Of a stretch of 35,221 nt of DNA, positions 23,713 through 30,418 are shown in pieces. Position 1 is the first letter of the stretch, and each line of letters begins with the position of its first letter. Position numbers and translations under genes: made by a program. The DNA is from JBBQKQ01 sp043719155 (GTDB taxonomy: Bacteria > Patescibacteriota > Minisyncoccia > Phycocordibacterales > UBA5272). The notes under the pieces were generated by a model. It made no database searches. It was not told where the DNA came from and saw nothing but the letters and a program-made list of their open reading frames with translations. The stretch is taken from the NCBI GenBank assembly GCA_043719155.1, contig JAYSUJ010000018.1:1-35221 (forward strand). Reading direction: 5' to 3'.

Positions 23713-24537
23713 ATGAAAAGAGCTCAATTTAAAGATAAAAAAATTCGGGATCAGGTTTGGGAGAAAACCGGCTGGGGAAAGGTGGCTAGTTGGTATGAAA
23801 ATACCATTTCCGCGGAAAAATCTACCCAAAAAGACCTCATTTTGCCTGAGCTTTTAAAGTTTTTCCCACTCGAAAACTTAAATGGTAAAAGTGTAATAGA
23901 TCTTGGTTGTGGGACAGGGTTTTTCCTTAAAGAGTTCTTGAAGGCTAAAACAGAGAAAAGTTTGGGTATAGACGTGGACACAGAACTTTTAGAGCTAGCA
24001 AATGAAAACTTGCGTCAAGAAATCGCCGACAATAAAGTGTCTTTAATGAAGGTTGATGCTACTGACCTAAAAGGAATTGGAGACAAAAGTTTTAACGTGG
24101 CTTTTGCTATCGAGTCCATCCCAAACATCAAGGACTTAAAACTTTTTGCAAAAGAAGTAAGTAGAATTTTGGAAGTTGGTGGCAAACTAATCGCGGTTGT
24201 AAATCATCCAAGTTTTCGTGTACCACAGTCAGCTGACTGGTATTTTGACAAAGACAAACAAGCCCAGGGTAGAGTGGTTTATAAATATAAAACCTCTCAT
24301 ACGATAAAGATAGACATGAATCCTGGAAGTAAAGTAGACAAAGTCTATACTTACACTTTTCATAGACCTTTTGAAGAGTATATGAATACCTTTATTAAAG
24401 CTGGGTTCAGTTTGTCTTTCATGAAAGAGGTATGTTCAAACAAAACTTCTCAAAAAGGTGTGAGGCAGCAAGCTGAGGATTTGGCCCGAGAAGAGATACC
24501 CATGTTTTTGTTCCTAGAATTCTCAAAAAGTAAATAA
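23713..24537 (+). CDS. Class I SAM-dependent methyltransferase
   Basis: The 274-residue protein has the SAM-binding glycine loop VIDLGCGTGFFL near residues 60-71, followed by the acidic strand end LGIDVD and the motif IESIPNIKDL at the strand 4 position. This is the common class I methyltransferase fold (methyltransf_11/25 type). The N-terminal part (TGWGKVASWYENTIS) resembles small-molecule or ubiquinone-type methyltransferases that start with a tryptophan-rich segment. The substrate cannot be told from sequence. It stands alone between valS (divergent) and the surface-protein gene. Confidence 0.85.
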   Translation: MKRAQFKDKKIRDQVWEKTGWGKVASWYENTISAEKSTQKDLILPELLKFFPLENLNGKSVIDLGCGTGFFLKEFLKAKTEKSLGIDVDTELLELANENLRQEIADNKVSLMKVDATDLKGIGDKSFNVAFAIESIPNIKDLKLFAKEVSRILEVGGKLIAVVNHPSFRVPQSADWYFDKDKQAQGRVVYKYKTSHTIKIDMNPGSKVDKVYTYTFHRPFEEYMNTFIKAGFSLSFMKEVCSNKTSQKGVRQQAEDLAREEIPMFLFLEFSKSK

Positions 24538-24549
24538 GTATAAATTCCC

Positions 24550-24700
24550 ATGTCTTTTACGTTGTTAAGGCAAAAAACAAATGTCTTATATAGTCGGGTA
24601 AATTAAAAAAAGCTATATAAAGTATAGTTTTTTTTTCATTACTATGTCTTTTATAGCTTTACTTGACACAGTCCGATGTCTTTTAATACCATGTATACAT
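24550..24700 (+). repeat. Array of ATGTCTTTTA repeats spaced about 31.5 bp
   Basis: ATGTCTTTTA (one copy ATGTCTTATA) occurs at 24550, 24581, 24644 and 24676. The spacings are 31, 63 and 32, close to multiples of three helical turns. The skipped position near 24612 holds an imperfect inverted partner: AAAGCTATATAAAGTATAG (24609-24627) faces CTATGTCTTTTATAGCTTT (24642-24660). A TTGACA (24663-24668) and the palindrome ATGTATACAT (24691-24700) follow. The array is the only content of the 207 bases before the gene at 24745. Confidence 0.65.
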
Positions 24701-24744
24701 TGAAGTAATAAAATTAATAAAAATAAACATTTAAATATTGTAAT

Positions 24745-25593
24745 ATGAGAGAAACGAGAGTAAGCAAGTTGAAATTATTAGGAGCAATGAGTGTAGTGTT
24801 TCTTGCGAGTTTCGTGGCTCAATTTAGTGCAGCTGATGCACTTGGGACAACTGAACAGAAATCACTCTATATCTACAGCCCTTATACAAACAAGGGAACA
24901 ACTGTTTATTATGGCACTAGTACTGCTTCTGTTATCCCGGCTACAACGGTCTCAAGTACTACTGCAACTAGTACTTGTGTAAGTTTCATCTCTTCTTTCA
25001 ATAAACAAGGTAGTAAAAGTTCTGAGGTTACAAAATTACAAATGTTCTTAAACGAGTACACGGGCTCAAATTTAAATAATTTAGGATATTTTGGTCCTGC
25101 AACAGAAATGGCTGTTAAAAATTTGCAAAATACTTATGGAGTAAAAGTTACTGGGGCGCAATATGAAAAAACAACAGCCCTAATAAACTCTTTGAAATGT
25201 GGAAAAATAGCTAAGAAAGCTATAGTAAAATATACTGCCCCTGTTAAAGTGGCTACAAAGGTGAGTGTACCAGCGGTAGTTCCAACGGCGGTAAAAACTA
25301 ATGCTGTTAAAGCTATTAACATGGGAAGTGGAAATGTGGAAAAAGTAGTAAAAAATATAGTTAAAGAATATCCTGCTAAAGAGGTAAAGGTTAATACTGA
25401 CATAAAAGGGAAACCAACTCTTGAAGGAAAAATACCTGCCAAAGCAACTGTAAGTGCTACTAGCACCAATTCATTCTTTTCAAATCTGCAAAGAGATTGG
25501 GAAAAGGTAAAAGAAAATTATAAAGCATACGCACTGGTGTTCTTGCTGGTTCTGGCATTGTTCTGGTTCTTGCGAAAAGCAGCAACCGAGTAA
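24745..25593 (+). CDS. Surface protein: peptidoglycan-binding-like domain, C-terminal anchor
   Basis: The 282-residue protein has a signal peptide at 1-33 (LLGAMSVVFLASFVAQFSA, cut near ADA), then a Thr/Ser-rich stretch. A peptidoglycan-binding-like domain runs from about 78 to 152, with SEVTKLQMFLNEYTG and LGYFGPATEMAVKNLQ. That domain is bracketed by Cys78 and Cys152, which may form a disulfide. A Lys/Val/Ala-rich region follows, and one membrane helix near 257-275 (YALVFLLVLALFWFL) with a short basic tail. The likely topology is an exported domain held by a C-terminal membrane anchor. Similar proteins are common in candidate-phyla bacteria. The upstream repeat array suggests special control. 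Confidence 0.8.
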   Translation: MRETRVSKLKLLGAMSVVFLASFVAQFSAADALGTTEQKSLYIYSPYTNKGTTVYYGTSTASVIPATTVSSTTATSTCVSFISSFNKQGSKSSEVTKLQMFLNEYTGSNLNNLGYFGPATEMAVKNLQNTYGVKVTGAQYEKTTALINSLKCGKIAKKAIVKYTAPVKVATKVSVPAVVPTAVKTNAVKAINMGSGNVEKVVKNIVKEYPAKEVKVNTDIKGKPTLEGKIPAKATVSATSTNSFFSNLQRDWEKVKENYKAYALVFLLVLALFWFLRKAATE

Positions 25594-25623
25594 AAACAAA
25601 GCCCAAAAGCTAAATTTAAAAAC

Positions 25624-25653
25624 AAAAAACATCACTAGTCAGTGGTGTTTTTT
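25624..25653 (+). terminator. Rho-independent terminator, usable both ways
   Basis: AAAAAACATCACT (25624-25636) pairs with AGTGGTGTTTTTT (25641-25653) around a 4-base loop, with one wobble and a T-run at the end on the plus strand. It follows the surface-protein gene. Confidence 0.88.
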
Positions 25654-25688
25654 GTGATAAACTCTAGGAGATATATTAATAAACTTAT

Positions 25689-26183
25689 ATGACAACTGCT
25701 ATGTATTTCTTTTTAATGGGAGTGACTCTATTTGTTTTACCTCAACTACTGGTCAAAGTTTTTACGAAAGAGGTTAAAATTGACTCAAAGACCATTTACT
25801 TGATTGCAGCTGGTCTGTTGCCAATGTTTTGGATTTTCGTACCTAGGGTTTATGTAAGCTTGAGAGAAGTAAATTTTTTACAACATGCAATTGGTGGTGG
25901 TGTGGCTGTAGGTTTGGTAGGTTTCTATTTGATAGAATCATTGAAAAATACATTTCCTGTCTTGCAAAAATTTCCGGCTCAGATTATTTTTACTTATCTG
26001 TTAGTTTCTGGTTTTGGGGTTGCCAATGAAATTTTAGAGTTTTTACTTGACTATCTTGGTGTGGGAATATTTTCAGCAGACAGATATGACACTTGGTTTG
26101 ACTTGGTAGCTAATAGTACGGGAGCTATTTCTGTTTTTCTTCTGATTATTTTATTTAAAGGGCTGTTCAAAAGAAAAAACTAG
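25689..26183 (+). CDS. Polytopic membrane protein, VanZ/YjdF-like
   Basis: The 164 residues form about five hydrophobic helices (MYFFLMGVTLFVLPQLLV; IYLIAAGLLPMFWIF; HAIGGGVAVGLVGFYL; IIFTYLLVSGFGVANEI; VFLLIILFKGLF). The motif DTWFDLVANSTGA near the C-terminus resembles the DxxxN-x-x-G signature of VanZ/YjdF-type membrane proteins, and ANEILEFLLD is also typical. Function is unknown in that group. It may follow from its own promoter, since a terminator separates it from the surface-protein gene. The stop codon lies inside the stem of the next terminator. Confidence 0.65.
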   Translation: MTTAMYFFLMGVTLFVLPQLLVKVFTKEVKIDSKTIYLIAAGLLPMFWIFVPRVYVSLREVNFLQHAIGGGVAVGLVGFYLIESLKNTFPVLQKFPAQIIFTYLLVSGFGVANEILEFLLDYLGVGIFSADRYDTWFDLVANSTGAISVFLLIILFKGLFKRKN

Positions 26184-26217
26184 TGTCACAGACTCTGTAA
26201 AAGAGTTGCGACACTAG
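26169..26217 (-). terminator. Terminator for the GC-rich minus-strand gene at 26250
   Basis: CTAGTGTC (26180-26187) pairs with GACACTAG (26210-26217), with an inner GACTC/GAGT extension. On the minus strand the stem is followed by GTTTTTTCTTTT. On the plus side no T-run follows. The TAG stop of the convergent membrane protein lies within the stem. Confidence 0.8.
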
Positions 26218-26249
26218 AGTGTTGTCAAACAGCTGAGATTTTATCTGGG

Positions 26250-26471
26250 TTAGATAAAGCCGCAGCAGCCACGACTATTTTCGCCGAGCGGGCCTGGGAC
26301 GATCAAGAGACCGTCGCGGTCGACACCGACTTCGCTTTGCGGGCCGCAGACGGCGCGCTCAACGTAACTGTGGTTGTCACTAGACAGGTCCACAGCAGTC
26401 TTGGCATCGCGGTGGCGTCCTGCCATACTTGGCGCTCGACGACTTGGGGTAGCGGGTATAGTTTTGGGCAT
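26250..26471 (-). CDS. GC-rich small gene: 73-aa basic peptide ending in Cys-Cys-Gly
   Basis: The SD AGAGG (26477-26481) lies 5 bases before ATG, and codon use is GC-rich throughout (one sampled 60-base line is 67% GC), unlike the flanks. The peptide is basic and Pro/Ser-rich at its N-terminus (TPSRRAPSMAGRHRD). It has an acidic and Val-rich middle (EVGVDRDGLLIVPGPLG) and ends in RGCCGFI with an unusual Cys-Cys pair. There is no signal peptide. A possible -35 TTGCAA (26543-26548) lies 17 bp from TAGAGT (26520-26525, minus strand). A leader hairpin is at 26490-26512, and the stop codon lies in the loop of a 7-bp hairpin (26240-26258). No family is recognised. Confidence 0.6.
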   Translation of the reverse strand: MPKTIPATPSRRAPSMAGRHRDAKTAVDLSSDNHSYVERAVCGPQSEVGVDRDGLLIVPGPLGENSRGCCGFI

Positions 26472-26603
26472 GTTAACCTCTGCCGTTTATGGTTCAGCAA
26501 AATACTGAGCCATTTATTTACTCTACCAAAAGAGAATATATTTTGCAAGTAAAAACTGAAAGAAAAAACACTGGATACAAATTGTATTGCCAGATGTTTG
26601 GGT

Positions 26604-26626
26604 GGTGGGGGCCGAAGGCCCCCACC
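26604..26626 (-). terminator. Very stable cUUCGg-capped hairpin downstream of small peptide gene
   Basis: GGTGGGGGCC (26604-26613) and GGCCCCCACC (26617-26626) pair perfectly. On the minus strand the loop becomes C(UUCG)G, a known extra-stable tetraloop. It lies 36 bases after the stop of the 52-residue peptide gene. No T-run follows, so it may protect the mRNA 3' end or act with a factor rather than be a classical terminator. Confidence 0.6.
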
Positions 26627-26662
26627 GTTGTTGTGTTCGACGTTGGTCGTAACCGTCAGTGG

Positions 26663-26821
26663 TCACTTCCAGGTCGAGATGCCGCAGCCGCTGCCGGTGA
26701 TGCCCGAAATGGCGCCGATTGACATTGAGGACTTGAAGCCGATCTTCTTGATGCCGAGGCTGCAAGCCGGCGCAGTGGTCGACATGGTCTTGTGGCTGGT
26801 CTGGCCGAGAGTGCTCTTCAT
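26663..26821 (-). CDS. GC-rich small gene: 52-aa Gly/Ser/Cys-rich peptide (bacteriocin- or RiPP-like?)
   Basis: The ATG at 26821 follows a GGAG (26828-26831) by 6 bases. An in-frame upstream ATG at 26863 lies inside a leader hairpin and is less likely. By hand count about 45 of 51 codons after the start end in G or C, in strong contrast to the AT-rich flanks. The first 18 residues are polar, Ser/Thr-rich and could be a leader (KSTLGQTSHKTMSTTAP). The rest holds Cys20 and Cys46, a basic Lys patch (GIKKIGFKSS) and a Gly/Ser/Ile stretch (IGAISGITGSGCGIS) ending in Trp-Lys. This suits a small bacteriocin or a modified peptide, but no modifying enzyme lies nearby. Function is a guess. Confidence 0.6.
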   Translation of the reverse strand: MKSTLGQTSHKTMSTTAPACSLGIKKIGFKSSMSIGAISGITGSGCGISTWK

Positions 26822-26846
26822 GGTAGTCTCCGTTTGGTTTGGACAC

Positions 26847-26937
26847 ATGAGCTTTCGGCTCATTTAGCGTTCATCTTTGAGTCGAAACTCAAAAATTTAG
26901 CTTTTCATAATATATCATAACTGATATTTTTTTGCAA
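26847..26937 (-). promoter_or_regulatory. Promoter and two leader hairpins of the 52-aa peptide gene
   Basis: Minus strand: TTGCAA (26932-26937), a 17-bp spacer, then TATATT (26909-26914) with a TGA extension. The leader has two perfect hairpins: TTTGAGT/ACTCAAA with a TTCG loop (26876-26893) and ATGAGC/GCTCAT with a CGAAA loop (26847-26863). The SD follows at 26828-26831. Confidence 0.6.
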
Positions 26938-26946
26938 ATAAATTTA

Positions 26947-26976
26947 TTGCTTTTCAATTATCCTTTATGCTATAGT
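26947..26976 (+). promoter_or_regulatory. Promoter of the M29 aminopeptidase gene
   Basis: TATAGT (26971-26976) with the TGC extension is preceded by TTGCTT (26947-26952) at 18 bp. The ATG at 27011 follows an A/G-rich leader with repeated AAGATA and no SD. Confidence 0.5.
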
Positions 26977-27010
26977 TTATTTATAAAGATAAAAAGATAA
27001 GATAAAAAAT

Positions 27011-28234
27011 ATGTACACACCAAATCAAAAGATTATAGAAAAATATGCCGATGTTTTAGTAAATTTTGCTTTAAATGGAGGTAAGGGTGTAAAGAAAAAT
27101 GAAACTGTTTTTCTGTTGGGTACTGAAACATCAAGGCCACTTTTTATGGCATGCGTAGCAGCAATTTCTAAGGCTGGTGCCAATGTAATAATTAACTATT
27201 TACCAGATGGTACAGATAGGTTTGGAGTAGGTAAAGATTTTATAAACAATGCTAGTCCAAAACAATTGGAGTTTTTCCCGGAAAATTATATGAAAGGCTT
27301 AGTTGCTGACATGGACCATTATCTGTACATCATATGTGAGTCAGACCCGAAAGCTTTGGAGAATGTAGACCCCAAAAAAATTGCAAAACGTCAACACTCT
27401 ATGGGGCCGTTTATGGCTATGCGAGATGAGAAAGAAAAGAAAGGTAAATTTTCATGGACGCTTGGTCTTTACCCAACCGAAGGTATGGCCAAAGAGGCTG
27501 GACTAGATTTGGAGGAATATTGGGGTGAGGTCATAAAAGCTTGTTTTTTAGATAAAGAAAATCCGGCACAAGAGTGGAGAAATGTCTACAAGCAAAATTA
27601 TCTAGTGCGTGACAAGCTCAACAAGTTGTCACCAAAAATAGATAGACTGCATGTTTTCGGGGAAGACGCAGACCTTTGGATTTCACTAGGTGAAAAAAGA
27701 AAGTGGGTCACTGGAGGTGGTAGAAATATCCCATCTTATGAGATTTACACCAGTCCAGACTGGCGGGGGACAGAAGGGTGGATAAAGTTTAACCAACCAC
27801 TTTTCAGAACTGGTAGTAGGATAGAAGGTATAAAGTTGGTTTTTAAAAAAGGTAAAGTTGTACAAGCGACAGCAAATAAGGGGCAAGAGGTTCTCAGGGA
27901 AATGATCAAGACAAAAGATGCGGACAAGATTGGTGAATACTCTCTGACTGACAAAAGAGTTTCAAAAATAACCAAATTTATGGCCAACACTTTGTATGAT
28001 GAAAACGTTGGCGGTGAGTTTGGAAATACACATTTGGCAGTTGGTAAGTCCTACTATTTTGACTGTTGTACGGGAGACGGGAAAAAAATGAAAACTAAAG
28101 ACTATGAAAAGTTGGGCTTTAACTTTTCCAGTGTGCATACCGACATGATGTCGACTACAAACAGAGTTGTGACAGCTCACTTAAAAGATGGAAGTACAAA
28201 AATAATTTATAAAGATGGAATGTTTGTATTATAA
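27011..28234 (+). CDS. Aminopeptidase, M29 family
   Basis: This is a cytoplasmic metal-dependent aminopeptidase of the AmpS/PepS type that removes N-terminal amino acids from peptides. The 407 residues match the family length. Visible features are an N-terminal domain (EKYADVLVNFALNGGKGVKKNETVFL), GGRNIPSYEIYTSPD with GTEGWIKFNQPLF (the acidic ligand region), and the C-terminal metal-site segment DENVGGEFGNTHLAVG followed by SSVHTDMM (His and Asp ligands). In typical members the last motif is HxDfM. The M20 peptidase gene follows 15 bases later, so the two peptidases are probably one peptide-salvage operon. Confidence 0.88.
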   Translation: MYTPNQKIIEKYADVLVNFALNGGKGVKKNETVFLLGTETSRPLFMACVAAISKAGANVIINYLPDGTDRFGVGKDFINNASPKQLEFFPENYMKGLVADMDHYLYIICESDPKALENVDPKKIAKRQHSMGPFMAMRDEKEKKGKFSWTLGLYPTEGMAKEAGLDLEEYWGEVIKACFLDKENPAQEWRNVYKQNYLVRDKLNKLSPKIDRLHVFGEDADLWISLGEKRKWVTGGGRNIPSYEIYTSPDWRGTEGWIKFNQPLFRTGSRIEGIKLVFKKGKVVQATANKGQEVLREMIKTKDADKIGEYSLTDKRVSKITKFMANTLYDENVGGEFGNTHLAVGKSYYFDCCTGDGKKMKTKDYEKLGFNFSSVHTDMMSTTNRVVTAHLKDGSTKIIYKDGMFVL

Positions 28235-28249
28235 GATTAAATAAAAAAT

Positions 28250-29620
28250 ATGCAAAAAAAAGTACAGGAAAATAAACAAGGAAACAAAATAGACGAAAAG
28301 TTTTTAAGTGAGCTGGGTGAGTATATAAATTTTAAAAGTATCTCAACTGACAGGGCGTACTTGGGAGAAATAGAAAAAACTGTTTTCTGGCTGAAAACGT
28401 ACATAGAAAAGTCAGGTGGGAAAGTGCAGCTTTTCCAGCAAGGTAAAACAAATCCAGTTGTCTTTGGTGAGTTTAAGGTAGACGCAAAGCTGCCTACAGT
28501 TCTACTCTATGGCCATTACGACGTGCAACCAGGGGAGAAAGAAGATGGTTGGTCCACAGAACACCCTTTTAAACTTGAAATCAAAGACATTAACAAAATC
28601 TCTAGGTTGGTTGGGCGAGGGATAGTGGACAATAAAGGGCAAAATTTTATCCATCTGTTTACAATTTGTAGATTGTTTGTGGAAGAAAATTTGAAATACA
28701 ACGTGAAAATAATGTTGGAAGGTAATGAAGAAAGTGGTAATGAGGATTTGCCAAATATTCTTAGAGAAAACCAAGCAGTTTTTAAATGTGATTACGTTTT
28801 AGTGTCTGACGGAGAGTTGGTTAAAAATTTCCCAGTTATGGACTCGATGCTGCGAGGTGGAGGAAACATGAAGGTATCAGTAACCACTGGGAAAAACAAT
28901 TTACACTCAGGGCTTTTTGGAGGTGCAGTGCCGAGCGCGACCAATGAACTGGTTAAAATACTAAATACTCTAAAAGATAAAAATAACAAAGTTTTAGTGA
29001 CGGATTTTTATAAGGGAGTTGTCTGGCCAAGTAAAAAGATTTTAGAAAATAATAAAAATCTCGGCACTTATGCTGAGGCTGTAAAACTTTCTGGGACCAA
29101 AAAACTTTTAACACTTAAAAATTTGGACCTTTACACGCAGACTGGTTGTTTACCAACTCTGGAAATATCGGGCCTAAAGGGAGGTTATATTGGTGAGGGG
29201 TTTGCAAATATTGTACCTGCAACTGCCGAGGCAAAGATAAACGTGCGAGTGGTGGGGCAACAGAAGTCTGTTGAGGTCATGAAGTTGGTGGAAAAATTCA
29301 TAAAGAAAAACACCGAAAAATATGTCAATGTAAAAGTTGAAATGGAGGGGCATGGCAATGCGATTGTTTTGGATAGTGGCTGCGATGTAGCTCTTGCAAT
29401 GATGCCCATTCTAGAAAAATCCTATGGAAAAAAAGTTTTAAATAAATTTGTCGGTGGGTCTATACCTATTTTGGGGGACTTTCAGAAAATTTTGAAAACA
29501 AAAGTTATTTCAGTTTCGCTCGGAAACGATGACTGCAATATGCATGGGGTAGACGAAAACTTTAAAGTAGATTTGGTGGAAAAAGGTTTGAGTTTTGCTA
29601 ACAATTTTTGGAGTAAGTAA
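28250..29620 (+). CDS. M20/M25/M40 family metallopeptidase (dipeptidase-like)
   Basis: This is a zinc-dependent exopeptidase, 456 residues. The first zinc motif LLYGHYDVQP lies at about residues 84-93, followed by GRGIVDNKGQ (bridging Asp) and LEGNEESGNEDL (general base Glu and ligand). Further on are the dimerisation domain (NNLHSGLFGGAVPSATNEL) and the C-terminal ligand region near DDCNMHG. DEESGS-type CNDP-like dipeptidases have this layout. Tight coupling to the M29 gene fits stepwise breakdown of imported or internal peptides. Start context AAAAAATATG. Confidence 0.92.
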   Translation: MQKKVQENKQGNKIDEKFLSELGEYINFKSISTDRAYLGEIEKTVFWLKTYIEKSGGKVQLFQQGKTNPVVFGEFKVDAKLPTVLLYGHYDVQPGEKEDGWSTEHPFKLEIKDINKISRLVGRGIVDNKGQNFIHLFTICRLFVEENLKYNVKIMLEGNEESGNEDLPNILRENQAVFKCDYVLVSDGELVKNFPVMDSMLRGGGNMKVSVTTGKNNLHSGLFGGAVPSATNELVKILNTLKDKNNKVLVTDFYKGVVWPSKKILENNKNLGTYAEAVKLSGTKKLLTLKNLDLYTQTGCLPTLEISGLKGGYIGEGFANIVPATAEAKINVRVVGQQKSVEVMKLVEKFIKKNTEKYVNVKVEMEGHGNAIVLDSGCDVALAMMPILEKSYGKKVLNKFVGGSIPILGDFQKILKTKVISVSLGNDDCNMHGVDENFKVDLVEKGLSFANNFWSK

Positions 29621-29622
29621 GC

Positions 29623-30381
29623 TTAAATGCTGGCAAGTGGTATCTCAACTTCAAAAACACCTTCAGCGTAAGAGGCAACCTGATATTGGCCAAAATAGAT
29701 TACAAGGTTGTCACCCTTTCTCCAGACATTTGAAAAATTGTCTCTTGTTGGCTTGGTGCCTTCTGTCAAAAAATTGTCATTTTTCTGTAGTGTTTTTATC
29801 TCTTTCTCTGACATGCCTAAAGACAACATTCTAGATCTTTTTTGTTTAGCCAAATCTATAACCGCAAGTTTGGCAACTTTTTCTATTTTAGCTACGGGAA
29901 GTATTTCCTCTACATTTACAATTTCTTGTCTCTCGTTAAATGTAATCGGAAAAACGTTGTCACTACCGTGGGCACCACCAGTAAATGTAGAAATGTTGTA
30001 AACATAAGTGATATGGCCTGTGCTGGTGGCTATTATAAAGTTGGCATTGAAAAAAAATTTCATTCCGTCCGAAAGCCCTAGTACTTCCTTTGCTTCTTGT
30101 AGATTCTTGATTTTGCTTATTTCATTTTCAGTTTTAAATTCTGAAAGCTTTTGAAAGATTTGGTCCCGCACCTTCTGATTGTTTTTTGGATATGAAATTT
30201 TAGCTTCATACCAGTCATTACCCTCAGAAAAATCTGACTTTGTGTTTGTGCTAAAAATGGAAAGAGGTAAGTCTTTTATTTCTTTTAAGGTTAATGGTCT
30301 ATTAAAAGTGTTATAAGAAAAGTAAAGGGCTGCCATTAAACAAATGGCAATCAGGCTGTAGACAATTTTTTTGTGTTGCAT
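29623..30381 (-). CDS. Exported DUF3298-like protein (RsiV C-domain type)
   Basis: The 252-residue protein starts with a signal anchor (KKIVYSLIAICLMAALYFSY). The middle resembles the DUF4163/PdaC part (SISYP-like KISYPK, then YNISTFTGGAHGSD). The end matches DUF3298, with a helix pair and GQYQVASYAEGVFEVEIPL. The family occurs in the extracellular domain of the anti-sigma factor RsiV, which binds lysozyme, and in many stand-alone envelope proteins. Here no sigma-binding N-terminus is visible. The role is probably in the envelope and otherwise unknown. It lies convergent to the M20 gene (2 bases apart) and diverges from the ABC transporter. Confidence 0.8.
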   Translation of the reverse strand: MQHKKIVYSLIAICLMAALYFSYNTFNRPLTLKEIKDLPLSIFSTNTKSDFSEGNDWYEAKISYPKNNQKVRDQIFQKLSEFKTENEISKIKNLQEAKEVLGLSDGMKFFFNANFIIATSTGHITYVYNISTFTGGAHGSDNVFPITFNERQEIVNVEEILPVAKIEKVAKLAVIDLAKQKRSRMLSLGMSEKEIKTLQKNDNFLTEGTKPTRDNFSNVWRKGDNLVIYFGQYQVASYAEGVFEVEIPLASI

Positions 30382-30390
30382 ATGTAAAAG

Positions 30391-30408
30391 AGTTTAACAT
30401 GCTAAACT
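30391..30408. promoter_or_regulatory. Back-to-back divergent extended -10 elements
   Basis: Minus strand TGTTAAACT (30391-30399) ends 9 bases before the ATG at 30381. Plus strand TGCTAAACT (30400-30408) ends 10 bases before the ATG at 30419. Their TG ends touch, so the 18 bases form a dyad (AGTTTA then TAAACT). Confidence 0.6.
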
Positions 30409-30418
30409 GGGAATACTT

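Noticed and set aside
26250..26821. The GC-rich islands being structured RNA genes (RNase P, tmRNA or SRP RNA), which stand out in AT-rich genomes
   Set aside because: I could not find the conserved cores of these RNAs, and both islands hold SD-led frames with clear GC3 bias.
26523..26867. Overlapping frames in the GC-rich island: a His/Arg-rich 107-aa minus-strand frame and an 89-aa plus-strand frame
   Set aside because: They lack an SD or a promoter and show unlikely composition, whereas the 52-aa frame has an SD and very high GC3. GC-rich DNA has few stops, so shadow frames are expected.
26180..26940. The small GC-rich genes as integron cassettes with attC sites
   Set aside because: Small monocistronic cassettes with hairpins suggested this, but no convincing RYYYAAC/GTTRRRY core pair or integrase gene is present.
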